From an uncultured Collinsella sp. (lineage in GTDB: Bacteria; Actinomycetota; Coriobacteriia; Coriobacteriales; Coriobacteriaceae): DNA of 64,000 bases. The stretch covers positions 45,062 through 109,061 of the forward strand of contig UQUG01000002.1 in NCBI GenBank assembly GCA_900544205.1, given 5' to 3'. Under the pieces are notes generated by a model. It searched no databases. It saw only the letters and a program-made list of their open reading frames with translations, and was not told where the DNA came from. Positions within the stretch are counted from its first letter, which is position 1. Every line of letters begins with the position of its first letter. Made by a program: the position numbers and the translations under genes. Positions 1-8,480 of the stretch are shown here, piece by piece.

Positions 1-576
1 GGCAAAGCTCGAGAGCAGGCATAGGCCCGAGTAGCAAAAGCAGATGGCACCGTGGCTAAAGACCTCCAGGTCAACGTCGGGCGCGGCGTCGTGGATGGCG
101 GCGATCTCGTCGATGGAGAGCTCGCGCGAGAGAGTCACGCGGTCGGCGCCCTGCTCGCGGCACCAAAGCGTTCCGCGGTCATCATGGATGTTCGCCTGGG
201 TCGAGATATGCGTCTCGATGCCGGGCATCGTGCGCTTGACCTCAAAGAACAGGCCCCAGTCCTGGATGATGAAGGCGTCGGCGCCCAGCGTGGAGCAGCG
301 ATGGATGAGTTGCAGCGCATCGCCCATCTCGGACTGCTTGATGACGATGTTGACCGTGACGTAGACGCGCGACCCGGCTAGATGTGCGGCGCGGCAGGCT
401 TGCTCAAAGGCCTCGTCGGTAAAGTTGGTGGCCTTGCGGCGGGCGTTGAAGCTGCCCATGCCGCAATAGATGGCGTCTGCCCCCGCGGCGAGTGCGGCGG
501 CAAAGGGCTCGGGCCCTCCGGCGGGCGCCAAAAGCTCGGGTCTGCGGTTGGTGGTTCGACTGGCGGTTGCGGTCAT
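1..576 (-). CDS. Peptidase U32 family protein (partial, C-terminus beyond window)
   Basis: The minus-strand frame is open from an ATG at 576 to the window edge, giving the first 192 residues. Upstream of the ATG is an AGGCAGG ribosome-binding site. The start ELLAPAGGPEPFAAALAAG, followed by ADAIYCGMGSFNAR and later HISTQANIHDDRG and EVFSHGAICFCYSGLC, is the classic U32 (collagenase-like/YhbU-YrrO) signature, including the conserved SHGA-(I/L)-C-x-x-(Y)-SG-C region. Members act as proteases or, in the YhbU/RlhA/TrhP branch, in tRNA or rRNA hydroxylation; which branch applies cannot be told here. A second U32 gene lies at 50163-52133 in this window and shares the same N-terminal block. The gene is divergent from ridA. 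The family assignment is secure; the substrate is unknown. Confidence 0.9.
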   Translation of the reverse strand, partial: MTATASRTTNRRPELLAPAGGPEPFAAALAAGADAIYCGMGSFNARRKATNFTDEAFEQACRAAHLAGSRVYVTVNIVIKQSEMGDALQLIHRCSTLGADAFIIQDWGLFFEVKRTMPGIETHISTQANIHDDRGTLWCREQGADRVTLSRELSIDEIAAIHDAAPDVDLEVFSHGAICFCYSGLCLLSSFA

Positions 577-732
577 ATCCTGCCTTTCAAAATGCTCAGA
601 TATTCAAAAGTATAGTGGTGCCGTTGCGGCAGGCGATGCCCGCGCTCCAAGCGGGATAAAGTCTTCAGCAGCTTGGGCTGGCTGACCCCGTGAAGAACCG
701 TTCAGCGGTTCGGGGAAACCGTTGGGCGATAA

Positions 733-796
733 AATATTCTCGCAAACTGATAATATTCTTGCATCGCATGGAAACCTTGATTACTATCCCAATCAA
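733..796 (+). promoter_or_regulatory. ridA promoter with direct and inverted repeats
   Basis: A good sigma-70-type promoter is visible: -35 TTGCAT at 759-764, a 17-base spacer, and -10 TACTAT at 782-787. Two near-identical 12-mers, AATATTCTCGCA (733-744) and AATATTCTTGCA (752-763), lie 19 bases apart just upstream of and into the -35. A short inverted repeat TTGATT (777-782) / AATCAA (791-796) spans the -10 and the likely start site. These look like operator sites; the binding protein is unknown, and the neighbouring YheO-type regulator is an obvious candidate. The rest of 577-875 holds nothing else I can name. Confidence 0.5.
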
Positions 797-875
797 GCGC
801 GGTGTTCAGACCGAACTGTGCCTCCCGGTGCGAACGCCGCGCTCACGCTTTCTAGTTAACCGTAAGGAGATAAAC

Positions 876-1253
876 ATGAGCAAGACCGTCGTGTCTTCCG
901 ATAACGCACCCGCAGCCATCGGACCGTATTCCCCCGGTATCCAGACCGGCAACATGGTGTTCCTGTCCGGCCAGCTGGGCATCGACCCCACAACTGGCAA
1001 GATGCCCGAGGGCGTCGAGGCCCAGGCCAAGCAGTCCCTTGCTAACGTCGAGGCCCTGCTGACTGCCGCCGGCGCTACGTTTGCCGATGTCGTCAAGACC
1101 ACGGTCTACCTGGCCGACATTGCCGACTTCGCTGCCGTGAACGAGATCTACGCCTCCAAGTTCGAGGCTCCGTTCCCCGCGCGCAGCGCTTTCCAGGTTG
1201 CCGCCCTTCCGGCTGGCGGTCTGGTCGAGATCGAGGTCGTCGCCGCTCTCTAA
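876..1253 (+). CDS. ridA: RidA family 2-iminobutanoate/2-iminopropanoate deaminase
   Basis: The product is a 125-residue member of the YjgF/YER057c/UK114 family, of normal length. RidA hydrolyses reactive enamines and imines, especially 2-aminoacrylate released by PLP-dependent lyases, in the cytoplasm. Recognisable segments are IGPYSPGIQTGNMVFLSGQL, the internal QAKQSLANVEALL helix, VVKTTVYLADIADFAAVNE and the C-terminal FPARSAFQVAALPAGGLVEI, where the Arg is the conserved substrate-carboxylate ligand. ATG 876 is chosen because TAAGGAG lies just upstream; longer in-frame readings to 690 lack a Shine-Dalgarno. A bidirectional terminator follows. The context beside a purine/diaminopropionate catabolic locus fits a role in removing 2-aminoacrylate made by the YgeX lyase (25850-27064); that link is inference. 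Confidence 0.95.
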   Translation: MSKTVVSSDNAPAAIGPYSPGIQTGNMVFLSGQLGIDPTTGKMPEGVEAQAKQSLANVEALLTAAGATFADVVKTTVYLADIADFAAVNEIYASKFEAPFPARSAFQVAALPAGGLVEIEVVAAL

Positions 1254-1283
1254 GGCGTTGGCAACAACTAAACATGACATGCA

Positions 1284-1321
1284 AAAAGACCCTGCAGCGC
1301 GTGCGAGCTGCAGGGTCTTTT
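1284..1321. terminator. Bidirectional intrinsic terminator
   Basis: A 14-bp perfect stem, AAAAGACCCTGCAG (1284-1297) with CTGCAGGGTCTTTT (1308-1321) around a 10-base loop, sits between the convergent ridA and yheO-like genes. It has an A-run on one side and a T-run on the other, so it can end transcription from both. Confidence 0.9.
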
Positions 1322-1365
1322 GTTAAGTGACGGATCGCTTGTGGAGCCGCGCTCCATTTTGCTCG

Positions 1366-2022
1366 TTAGCCCTCCTTGCGAACTTTTTGCAGGTAGCGGT
1401 AGACGCTGGGCTCCGAGATGCCCAGCGCGGTGGCGGCGCAGGCCACGGCGCCCTTGAGCATGAACACCCCGTTGCCGTTGAGGTGGCGAATGACGTCCAC
1501 GCGGTCGCTCTGACCAAGCGACGCTACATCCAGCCCGCGCGCGCTCAGCAACTCGGCAATGCTGCGGTCGATGAGCTCCTGTGTGGACTCCGAAAGGCTT
1601 TCGACCTCGATAGGGGCGGGCTCCGTGCGCGTCGGCGCCGCGTCGAAGCACGCCATGAGCTGCTGCGCCATGGCGTTGATGGAGCGTACGGTCGAGAGGT
1701 CGGTGTTGACGCAGAGCATACCGACGATCTCATCATTCTCGCGGATAAAGTACGTCGCTGACTCCAACGTCTTGCCGCCGGCACCGCGCCCCTCGTAGCC
1801 CGTAATAAACGGCAGGTCGCGATACTTGGCGTCGTGCATGATCTTGAGTGCCAGATCGGTGGCGGGACCGCCGACCTTGCGGCCGCTTACGATGCCGTTG
1901 CGAATATCGACGATGGCGTGGTCGGGATCCGAGAAATCGTGCAGCACGATTTCGCTGTTTTTGCCGAGTATCTGCTCCAGAAAATCGACCATCGGCAAAA
2001 AGCGACGTACGGTCTCGTTCAC
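1366..2022 (-). CDS. YheO/DauR-type transcriptional regulator (PAS_6 + HTH_22)
   Basis: The product has 218 residues from GTG 2022, chosen because CAAAGGAG lies 6-7 bases upstream and the family begins about here; the frame is open to 2163 but lacks other ribosome sites. The N-terminal two-thirds is a YheO-like PAS domain (ILGKNSEIVLHDFSDPDHAI, then IRNGIVSGRKVGGPATDL, then ESATYFIRENDEIVGMLCVN). The C-terminus is a helix-turn-helix (GAVACAATALGISEPSVYRY). DauR-type members control D-arginine or other amino-acid and purine catabolism genes after sensing a small ligand. It is divergent from the NCS2 permease and the first half of the purine locus, and convergent with ridA. A paralogue at 24919-25572 sits in front of the second half, so the pair probably regulates both arms; the ligand is unknown. 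Confidence 0.88.
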   Translation of the reverse strand: MNETVRRFLPMVDFLEQILGKNSEIVLHDFSDPDHAIVDIRNGIVSGRKVGGPATDLALKIMHDAKYRDLPFITGYEGRGAGGKTLESATYFIRENDEIVGMLCVNTDLSTVRSINAMAQQLMACFDAAPTRTEPAPIEVESLSESTQELIDRSIAELLSARGLDVASLGQSDRVDVIRHLNGNGVFMLKGAVACAATALGISEPSVYRYLQKVRKEG

Positions 2023-2258
2023 GGGCAACTCCTTTGGGTGAAATCGGAAATGTTCATAACAATTTTTTCTCATGGTAACACGCTGCCCATCATCTCGTAT
2101 ATCCGCAGGTACATTGCGTAATGCAGACGAACGGTAGGAATTTAGCGGTAAACGGTTGACCAAAAGAAATGTTAGATGTTATTTTGACCAGACACTTTCC
2201 TGACCTGCGGAAATGCGTAATTTCAGCTGAAGAATAGTCTGATAACAAAAAATTATTA

Positions 2259-2287
2259 TTGAGAATGAGAATCATCTTTAATACGAT
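2259..2287 (+). promoter_or_regulatory. Permease promoter overlapping a Fur-like box
   Basis: The promoter reads -35 TTGAGA (2259-2264), a 17-base spacer, and -10 TACGAT (2282-2287). The stretch TTGAGAATGAGAATCATC (2259-2276) resembles three GATAAT-type hexamers of a Fur box and covers the -35 and spacer. A second promoter-like pair, TTGACC (2156-2161) and TTATTT (2179-2184) with a 17-base spacer, lies further upstream. The remainder of the 352-base divergent region (2023-2374) holds no gene. Confidence 0.45.
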
Positions 2288-2374
2288 ATGCAATGAAGGC
2301 ACAACCTCAACCCCGCACTGCGTCACAATAGAGCGTTAGATGCGAAAACAACTACTTCGAGGATTGGTGGTCAA

Positions 2375-3769
2375 ATGACCCAGGAGACGGTTACGAACGG
2401 CACTGAAGCCCTGTTCACTCGCGAAGGCATGCCTCCCGTTAAGGAAATGATCCCGTGTGCCCTTCAGCACGTACTGGCATCGTTTGCCGGCATCATTACC
2501 CCGGCGGTCATCATGGCCGGCGTCTACGGCTTTAATAGCCAGCAGAGCACCGACATCATCCAGGTCGCGCTCATTCTTTCGGCGATCGACACGGCCCTTC
2601 AGGCCTTCGCTCCCTTCCGTCGCATCGGCGGCGGCCTGCCCATCGTCATGGGCGTTTCGTTCGCGTTTCTGCCGGCCCTGCAGGCCATGGGTGCCTCGGG
2701 CTTTAGCTTTGGTGCGCTGCTGGGTGGCGAGATCGTCGGAGGCGCCGTCGCGGTCCTCTTTGGTCTGGCTTACAGCAAGATCAAGTGGCTGTTCCCGCCT
2801 GTCGTGACCGGTACGGTCATCTTCTCCATTGGCGTCTCTCTCTATCCCACGGCTGTCAAGTATATGGCCGGCGGTATGGGTACGCCGCTGTGGGGCACCC
2901 CGCAGGCCTGGTGCGTCGCTCTTATCACCTTCGCTGTGGTCTTTGCGCTCGCCAACTTTGGCAAGGGCACGCTCAAGCTGGGATCCGTGTTCTTTGGCAT
3001 GATCGTTGGTATGATCGTCTCCATCCCCTTTGGCATGATCGACTTCTCCAGCGTCGCCACCGCCCAGGTCTTCGCCCTTCCCAAGCTCATGCCCTATGCG
3101 CTCGAGTTTGATCCCGAGGTCTGCATTACCCTCGCCGTCGTGTTCCCCATGGTTGCCATCCAGGTTATCGGCGACGTCTCTGCCGCCTGCCTGGGCTCCA
3201 TCGACCGTATGCCCACCGAGCGCGAGCTCTCCGGCGCTATCGTGTCCCAGGGCCTCACCTCTATGGTCGGCGGCCTGCTGGGCGGTCTTCCCACCAGCGC
3301 CCTTGGCCAGAACGTGGGCATCATCTGCTCCAACAAGGTCGTCAACAAGTGGGTCTTTGTGATTATTGCGGCCGTCTTTGCCATCGCCGGCCTGTTCCCG
3401 CAGCTCTCTGCCGTCCTTTCCGCTATCCCGCAGCCCGTCATCGGCGGCGCGACCGTCGGCGTCTTTGGCACCATCACCATGAACGGCGTGCGCATGTTCA
3501 CCCGCGAGGGCCTCACGCAGCGCACTACCACCATCGTCGGTACCTCCGTCGTCTTTGGCCTGGGTATCTGGATGGCCGGCGGTTGCCTTGCCGGCGAGGG
3601 TATGCCCACCTGGGTGCCCACCGTCATCGGCTCCAATGCCGTAACCCCCACCGCCATCATGGCCATTGTCCTTAACCTGATTCTTCCGCAGACGCCGGTC
3701 GTGGCTCAGCACATCGATGCTGCCAAGGACGCTGCCGTGGATCTGGTCTTGCCCGAGAGCAAGAAGTAA
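2375..3769 (+). CDS. NCS2-family purine (xanthine/uracil-type) permease
   Basis: This 464-residue integral membrane protein of the nucleobase:cation symporter-2 family imports xanthine, uric acid or related purines with a cation. Many hydrophobic segments are visible, for example IITPAVIMAGVYGF, VTGTVIFSIGVSLYPTAVKY and ITLAVVFPMVAIQVIGDVSA. The NCS2 signature region appears as SALGQNVGIICSNKVVNKW. An acidic E (FDPEVC) and the VIGDVSA segment fall where NCS2 substrate-site residues sit. ATG 2375 is used; its ribosome site GAGGATTGG is weak. It leads the first half of the purine-catabolism locus and corresponds in context to the xanQ/ygfO-type permease of the E. coli xdhD-ygfK region. The exact substrate is inferred from context. 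Confidence 0.9.
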   Translation: MTQETVTNGTEALFTREGMPPVKEMIPCALQHVLASFAGIITPAVIMAGVYGFNSQQSTDIIQVALILSAIDTALQAFAPFRRIGGGLPIVMGVSFAFLPALQAMGASGFSFGALLGGEIVGGAVAVLFGLAYSKIKWLFPPVVTGTVIFSIGVSLYPTAVKYMAGGMGTPLWGTPQAWCVALITFAVVFALANFGKGTLKLGSVFFGMIVGMIVSIPFGMIDFSSVATAQVFALPKLMPYALEFDPEVCITLAVVFPMVAIQVIGDVSAACLGSIDRMPTERELSGAIVSQGLTSMVGGLLGGLPTSALGQNVGIICSNKVVNKWVFVIIAAVFAIAGLFPQLSAVLSAIPQPVIGGATVGVFGTITMNGVRMFTREGLTQRTTTIVGTSVVFGLGIWMAGGCLAGEGMPTWVPTVIGSNAVTPTAIMAIVLNLILPQTPVVAQHIDAAKDAAVDLVLPESKK

Positions 3770-3785
3770 CCAATTCGGTGCTATT

Positions 3786-3910
3786 CGTCGGCGGGCGCAT
3801 CGCCTCGTCCGCCGACGTCATGCGGCGCCAAGCCGCACTTCAAAGGGTTTGTCCCTTTGGTGAAGCGTTGACGGGAGAGGGCCCGTTTCCGGTGTAGGCC
3901 GGCGCTTCGC
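3786..3910 (+). other. Structured intercistronic RNA: three hairpins and a three-way junction
   Basis: Between permease and ssnA the RNA can fold into consecutive helices: CGTCGGCGG/CCGCCGACG (3786-3794/3809-3817), TGCGGC/GCCGCA (3821-3826/3832-3837) and CAAAGGG/CCCTTTG (3841-3847/3853-3859). Next comes a compact junction closed by an 8-bp stem GTGAAGCG/CGCTTCGC (3860-3867/3903-3910, one G-U pair). This encloses ACGGG/CCCGT (3871-3875/3882-3886) and CCGG/CCGG (3889-3892/3899-3902). It matches no riboswitch I know. It may be an RNA-processing or stability element, or an undescribed leader; high GC makes chance pairing possible. Confidence 0.4.
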
Positions 3911-3964
3911 ACTCCGCCATGTCAGAGGTGTCAAACCCCGCCCCTGATGTTGAAGGGAGCATTT

Positions 3965-5320
3965 ATGCTTCTGGTCGCTAACGGTTCCGTCTTTACCCGC
4001 AATGCTCAGGCCCCGTTCATTCCAAACGGTGCGGTCGCCATTGACGGAGATACGATCGTCGAAGTAGGTCCCGAGTGCGAGCTCAAGGCCAAGTACCCGG
4101 ATGCCGAGTACGTCGATGCCCAGGGCAACCTCATCATGCCCGGACTCATCAACTGCCACACCCACATCTACTCGGGTCTGGCCCGCGGTCTTGCCATTAA
4201 GGGCTGCAACCCCACCAACTTCCTGGAGAATCTTGAGCAGCAGTGGTGGAAGATCGACGACAATCTGACGCTCGACGGCACCAAGGCAAGCGCCTATGCC
4301 ACGATTCTGGACTCCATTCGCGATGGTGTCACCACGATCTTCGACCACCACGCGAGCTTCTGCGAGATCCCGGGAAGCCTCTTTACCATTAAGGATGCAG
4401 CTCAGGAGCTGGGCATGCGTTCGTGCCTGTGCTACGAGGTCTCCGATCGCCGCGGCCAGGAAAAATGCAACCAGGCCATTGCCGAGAACGCCGAATTTGC
4501 CCAGTGGGCCGCCAAGGAGCGTCGCGATAACGACAACCATATGATCGCCGCCATGTTTGGCGGACATGCCACCTTTACGCTTTCGGACGAGACCATGGAT
4601 AAGATGGCCGAGGCCAACAACGGCCTGACCGGCTTCCACATCCATGTGTGCGAGGGCATGAACGACGTGTGGGATTCCCGCCTCAACCGCGGCGGCATCA
4701 GCCCCGTCGAGCGCCTGCTGCAGCACAACCTGCTGGGTCCCGACACCATGCTGGGCCACTGCATCCACGTGACGCCTGCCGAGATGGATATCGTCAAGGA
4801 GTCCGGCACCTGGCTCGTCAACAACCCCGAATCCAATATGGGCAACGCCGTGGGCTGCGCCCCCGTGCTCGAGTTCTTCCGCCGCGGTATTCCCGTGTGC
4901 ATGGGCACCGATGCCTACACCCACGATATGCTCGAGAGCCTTAAGGTCTTCCTGATCATTCAGCGCCACAACGCCGCCATGCCCAACGTGGGCTGGTGCG
5001 AGGCCATGACCATGCTGTTCGAGAACAACGCCAAGATGGCGAGCAAGTACTTCGATCGCAAGCTCGGCGTGCTCGAGGCCGGCGCTGCCGCCGACGTCAT
5101 CGTCATGGACTACAAGCCCTTTACGCCGCTGAGCGAGGAGAACATCGACGGCCACATGCTCTTTGGCATGATGGGCAAAAACTGCCGCACCACCATCATC
5201 AACGGCCGCGTCCTGTACAAGGATCGCGAGTTCGTTGGCATTGATGAGGAAAAGATCAACGCGTGGACCATGGCCGAGTCCAAGAAGCTCTGGAGCACGC
5301 TCAACGATCGCACCTACTAA
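3965..5320 (+). CDS. ssnA: SsnA-type putative aminohydrolase
   Basis: This 451-residue member of the amidohydrolase superfamily is similar in length to E. coli SsnA (about 442). It probably deaminates or hydrolyses a purine-derived intermediate in the anaerobic purine-degradation pathway. Metal-ligand motifs are clear: NCHTHIYSGLARGL with H65 and H67, then GFHIHVCEG, LGHCIHVTPAEM and the late Asp in CMGTDAYTHD. A typical amidohydrolase C-terminus (LEAGAAADVIVMDYKPFTPL) follows. ATG 3965 is chosen because AAGGGAGC lies right upstream; ATG 3947 has no ribosome site. It sits between the permease and ygfK as in other selenium/purine clusters. The chemical step is inferred from family and context. 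Confidence 0.9.
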   Translation: MLLVANGSVFTRNAQAPFIPNGAVAIDGDTIVEVGPECELKAKYPDAEYVDAQGNLIMPGLINCHTHIYSGLARGLAIKGCNPTNFLENLEQQWWKIDDNLTLDGTKASAYATILDSIRDGVTTIFDHHASFCEIPGSLFTIKDAAQELGMRSCLCYEVSDRRGQEKCNQAIAENAEFAQWAAKERRDNDNHMIAAMFGGHATFTLSDETMDKMAEANNGLTGFHIHVCEGMNDVWDSRLNRGGISPVERLLQHNLLGPDTMLGHCIHVTPAEMDIVKESGTWLVNNPESNMGNAVGCAPVLEFFRRGIPVCMGTDAYTHDMLESLKVFLIIQRHNAAMPNVGWCEAMTMLFENNAKMASKYFDRKLGVLEAGAAADVIVMDYKPFTPLSEENIDGHMLFGMMGKNCRTTIINGRVLYKDREFVGIDEEKINAWTMAESKKLWSTLNDRTY

Positions 5321-5335
5321 TTCACAAGTAGATTC

Positions 5336-5371
5336 ACGCGCGCCGGATGTTTCGCCGCATCTGACGCGCGT
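5336..5371 (+). other. Intercistronic hairpin between ssnA and ygfK
   Basis: ACGCGCG (5336-5342) pairs with CGCGCGT (5365-5371), with further pairing inside (GGATG with CATCT). There is no T-run, so this is more likely a stability or processing hairpin than a terminator. Confidence 0.45.
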
Positions 5372-5469
5372 ATAGGCGGCCTCCGCGGGGTCGCCGGCGC
5401 TGTGCTAGCGCTACACCGTATTTGCGCCCGCCGCGCGGTCTCGCCGGGCGTTACAGAGAGGAGCTCATT

Positions 5470-8469
5470 ATGAGCGACATCATGAGGCCGATCCCGTTTT
5501 CGCAGCTGATGAACTGGATCATCGAGGAGCACAAGACCCAGGGCGCCGTCTTTGGCGTGCGCAAGATGGTCACGACCAACCAGGAGGGCGCGCTTCCCAT
5601 TTTTGACGAGCGCATCGAGACTCCGTTTGGCCCGGCCGCCGGTCCCAATACGCAGCTTGCCCAAAACATCGTGGCATCCTACGTGGCCGGTTCCCGCTTC
5701 TTTGAGCTCAAGACCGTTCAGGTTATGGACGGCGAGGAGCTCTCCAAGTGCGTCAACAAGCCCTGCATTGTGGCGCAGGACGAGTGCTACAACTGCGAGT
5801 GGTCGACCGAGCTCGAGGTTCCGCAGGCTTTTGCCGAGTACGTGAAGGCATGGTTTGCCTGCCACCTGATCGCTCGCGAGTACGGCCTGGGCAGCCCGGA
5901 CGGTTTTGTCTTTAACATGTCCGTGGGCTATGACCTCGAGGGCATCAAGAGCCCCAAGGTCGATGCCTACATCGAGGGCATGAAGGACGCCAGCGGCTCC
6001 GATGTCTGGAACGAGTGCCGTGCGTGGGCGCTTGCCAACCTGGACAAGTTTGAGCATGTCGACGCCGCGTTTGTCGAGTCCATCCCGGCGCGCGTGTCCA
6101 ACTCCATCACCGAGTCCACGCTGCATGGCTGCCCGCCGGCCGAGATCGAGCGCATCGCGACCTATCTGATCACCGAGAAGGGCCTCAACACCTACATCAA
6201 GTGCAACCCCACGCTGCTGGGCTATGAGTTTGCCCGTCAGCGCCTCAACGAGCTGGGCTTTGACTACATCGTCTTCGATGACACGCACTTCCGCGAGGAC
6301 CTGCAGTGGGCCGATGCCGTGCCCATGTTCGAGCGCCTGATTGCCCTGTGCGCCGAGCGCGGCCTGGAGTTCGGCGTCAAGCTGACCAACACGTTCCCCG
6401 TCGACGTGACGAGGAACGAGCTGCCCTCCACCGAGATGTACATGTCCGGCCGTTCGCTGTTCTCGCTGACCATCGAGGCCGCCCGTCGCATTACCGAGCA
6501 GTTCGATGGCAAGCTGCGCATTAGCTACTCTGGCGGTGCTACGGTCTACAACATCCGCGCCCTGTACGATGCCGGCATTTGGCCCGTCACCCTGGCGACC
6601 GACGTACTCAAGCCTGGTGGCTACGAGCGCTTTAGCCAGATGGCTGGCGAGTTTACCGACCTGGATGGCAAGCCGTTCGCGGGCGTCTCTCTCGAGGCCG
6701 TGACTGCGATCCAGACCGACTCGCTCACCAACCCGCTCTACAAGAAGCCGCTGCGCCCGCTGCCCGACCGCAAGGTCGCCGGCAAGAGCCCGCTTTCCGA
6801 CTGCTTTACCACGCCGTGCCGCACGAGCTGCCCCATCCAGCAGGATATTCCCGCCTATCTGGCGGCTGTTGACGAGGGCCGCTACGAGGACGCACTCAAC
6901 ATCATCATCGAGCGCAACGCCCTGCCGTTCATCACCGGTACCATCTGCCCGCATCCCTGCGGCCGTGCCTGCGAGCGTGCGTTCTACGAGCCCGAGGGCG
7001 CCCAGATCCGCGCCAGCAAGCTCAAGGCCGCCCGCGAGGCCATGACGGCCGTGCTGCCCAAGCTGCGCGCCCAGGCCATCGCCAACGACGGCGAGCGCAA
7101 CGTTGCCGTTATCGGCGGCGGCCCGGCCGGCCTGGCGACGGCGTTCTTCCTGACGCGTGCCGGCGTGCCCGTCACCATCTTCGAGGCCCGCGATTCGCTC
7201 GGCGGCGTGGTCCGTCACGTGATCCCCGAGTTCCGTATCGCCAGTGACGATATCTCTCACGATGCCGAGCTCTGCTTGGCCTTTGGCGCCAAGGTACAGC
7301 TCAATGCTCGCGTGGATTCCATTGAAGAGCTCAAGGCCCAGGGCTTTACCAACGTGGTCGTGGCCACCGGTGCCTGGATGCCCGGCTCTGCGGGCTTGGG
7401 CGAGGGTGCCGAGCTCGACGTGCTGGAGTTCCTCGAGGCCGCCAAGAAGGGCGAGAAGCTCGAGCTGGGCGAGGATGTCGTAGTCATTGGCGCCGGTAAC
7501 ACCGCTATGGATGCGGCTCGCGTGGCCAAGCGCCTGGCTGGTGTGAAGAACGTGCGTCTGGTGTATCGTCGCACCAAGAAGCAGATGCCCGCCGACGAGG
7601 AAGAGCTTGATCTTGCTCTTGCCGACGGCGTTGAGTTCTGCGAGCTGCTGGCGCCCAAGGCACTCAACGGCGCCGTGCTGACCTGCGACGTTATGGGGCT
7701 TGGCGAGCCGGATGCAAGCGGCCGCCGCAGCCCCGTCGCCACGGGCGAGACCGTCGAGCTTCCCGCCACCACGGTGATCTGCGCCGTGGGCGAGGGCATC
7801 GATGCCAGCCTGTACGACGCCGCGGGCGTCGAGCACGACCGTCGCGGCCGCCTTGCCGCCACCTCCACCGGCGTCGAGGGCGTTTGGGCTGCCGGTGACT
7901 GCCGTCGCGGTCCGGCCACCGTGGTCGAGGCTATCGCCGACGCCGCCGAGGTCGCCCGCGCCATCGCCGGCGTGGACTTTAACAAGTACGCCGACTGCAA
8001 CGAGCAGGCCGGCCGCGAGGACACCTGCTACGAGCGCAAGGGGTCGCTGTGCCGCGACAAGCGCAACTGCACCAAGACCCGCTGCCTGGGCTGCGGCTCG
8101 GTGTGCGAGGTCTGCTGCGATGTGTGCCCCAACCGCGCCAACGTGGCCATTAAGGTTCCGGGTCTGGACAAGCACCAGGTCATCCATGTCGACGGCATGT
8201 GCAACGAGTGCGGCAACTGCGCCGTGTTCTGCCCCTACCAGGAGGGTCGTCCCTACAAGGACAAGCTCACCCTGTTCTGGAGCGAGCAGGACATGGAGAA
8301 CTCCGAGAACGAGGGCTTCCTGGCCGTGGGCGAGGATCACTTTAAGGTCCGCGTCGCCGGCACGGTCCGCACCGTCTCGGTCGATGCCGTCAACACCGGT
8401 CTTCCCGAGGCCGTCCGCCTGACCATCAGGGCCGTGCGCGACAACTATTCGTACCTTCTTAAGAAATAG
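5470..8469 (+). CDS. ygfK: YgfK-type putative selenate reductase / purine-pathway oxidoreductase
   Basis: This 999-residue multidomain iron-sulfur flavoprotein is close to the length of E. coli YgfK (about 1030). The N-terminal roughly 430 residues form a dihydroorotate-dehydrogenase-like barrel (ETPFGPAAGPNTQLAQNIV, later YIKCNPTLLG and GATVYNIRALYDAGIWPVTLAT). Then comes a GltD-like module with a Cys-rich lead (CFTTPCRTSCPIQQDIPAYL, GTICPHPCGRACERAF) and two nucleotide-binding folds (VAVIGGGPAGLATAFFLTRA at about 545, VVVIGAGNTAMDAARVA). The C-terminus has ferredoxin cysteines (CLGCGSVCEVCCDVCP, CNECGNCAVFCP). YgfK is required for anaerobic purine breakdown in gut bacteria and was first named as a selenate reductase subunit. 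ATG 5470 has AGAGGAG upstream. The ferredoxin gene follows after 11 bases. Exact substrate uncertain. Confidence 0.93.
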   Translation: MSDIMRPIPFSQLMNWIIEEHKTQGAVFGVRKMVTTNQEGALPIFDERIETPFGPAAGPNTQLAQNIVASYVAGSRFFELKTVQVMDGEELSKCVNKPCIVAQDECYNCEWSTELEVPQAFAEYVKAWFACHLIAREYGLGSPDGFVFNMSVGYDLEGIKSPKVDAYIEGMKDASGSDVWNECRAWALANLDKFEHVDAAFVESIPARVSNSITESTLHGCPPAEIERIATYLITEKGLNTYIKCNPTLLGYEFARQRLNELGFDYIVFDDTHFREDLQWADAVPMFERLIALCAERGLEFGVKLTNTFPVDVTRNELPSTEMYMSGRSLFSLTIEAARRITEQFDGKLRISYSGGATVYNIRALYDAGIWPVTLATDVLKPGGYERFSQMAGEFTDLDGKPFAGVSLEAVTAIQTDSLTNPLYKKPLRPLPDRKVAGKSPLSDCFTTPCRTSCPIQQDIPAYLAAVDEGRYEDALNIIIERNALPFITGTICPHPCGRACERAFYEPEGAQIRASKLKAAREAMTAVLPKLRAQAIANDGERNVAVIGGGPAGLATAFFLTRAGVPVTIFEARDSLGGVVRHVIPEFRIASDDISHDAELCLAFGAKVQLNARVDSIEELKAQGFTNVVVATGAWMPGSAGLGEGAELDVLEFLEAAKKGEKLELGEDVVVIGAGNTAMDAARVAKRLAGVKNVRLVYRRTKKQMPADEEELDLALADGVEFCELLAPKALNGAVLTCDVMGLGEPDASGRRSPVATGETVELPATTVICAVGEGIDASLYDAAGVEHDRRGRLAATSTGVEGVWAAGDCRRGPATVVEAIADAAEVARAIAGVDFNKYADCNEQAGREDTCYERKGSLCRDKRNCTKTRCLGCGSVCEVCCDVCPNRANVAIKVPGLDKHQVIHVDGMCNECGNCAVFCPYQEGRPYKDKLTLFWSEQDMENSENEGFLAVGEDHFKVRVAGTVRTVSVDAVNTGLPEAVRLTIRAVRDNYSYLLKK

Positions 8470-8480
8470 GCGAGTCTCTT

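Noticed and set aside
2114..2225. Direct repeats around TGCGTAAT upstream of the permease
   Set aside because: Only about 8-10 matching bases at two places; could be chance in an AT-richer intergenic region.
5317..8340. About 1000-codon open frame antisense to ygfK
   Set aside because: The plus-strand gene has clear motifs; the antisense frame is repetitive Gly/Ala/His sequence without family features.
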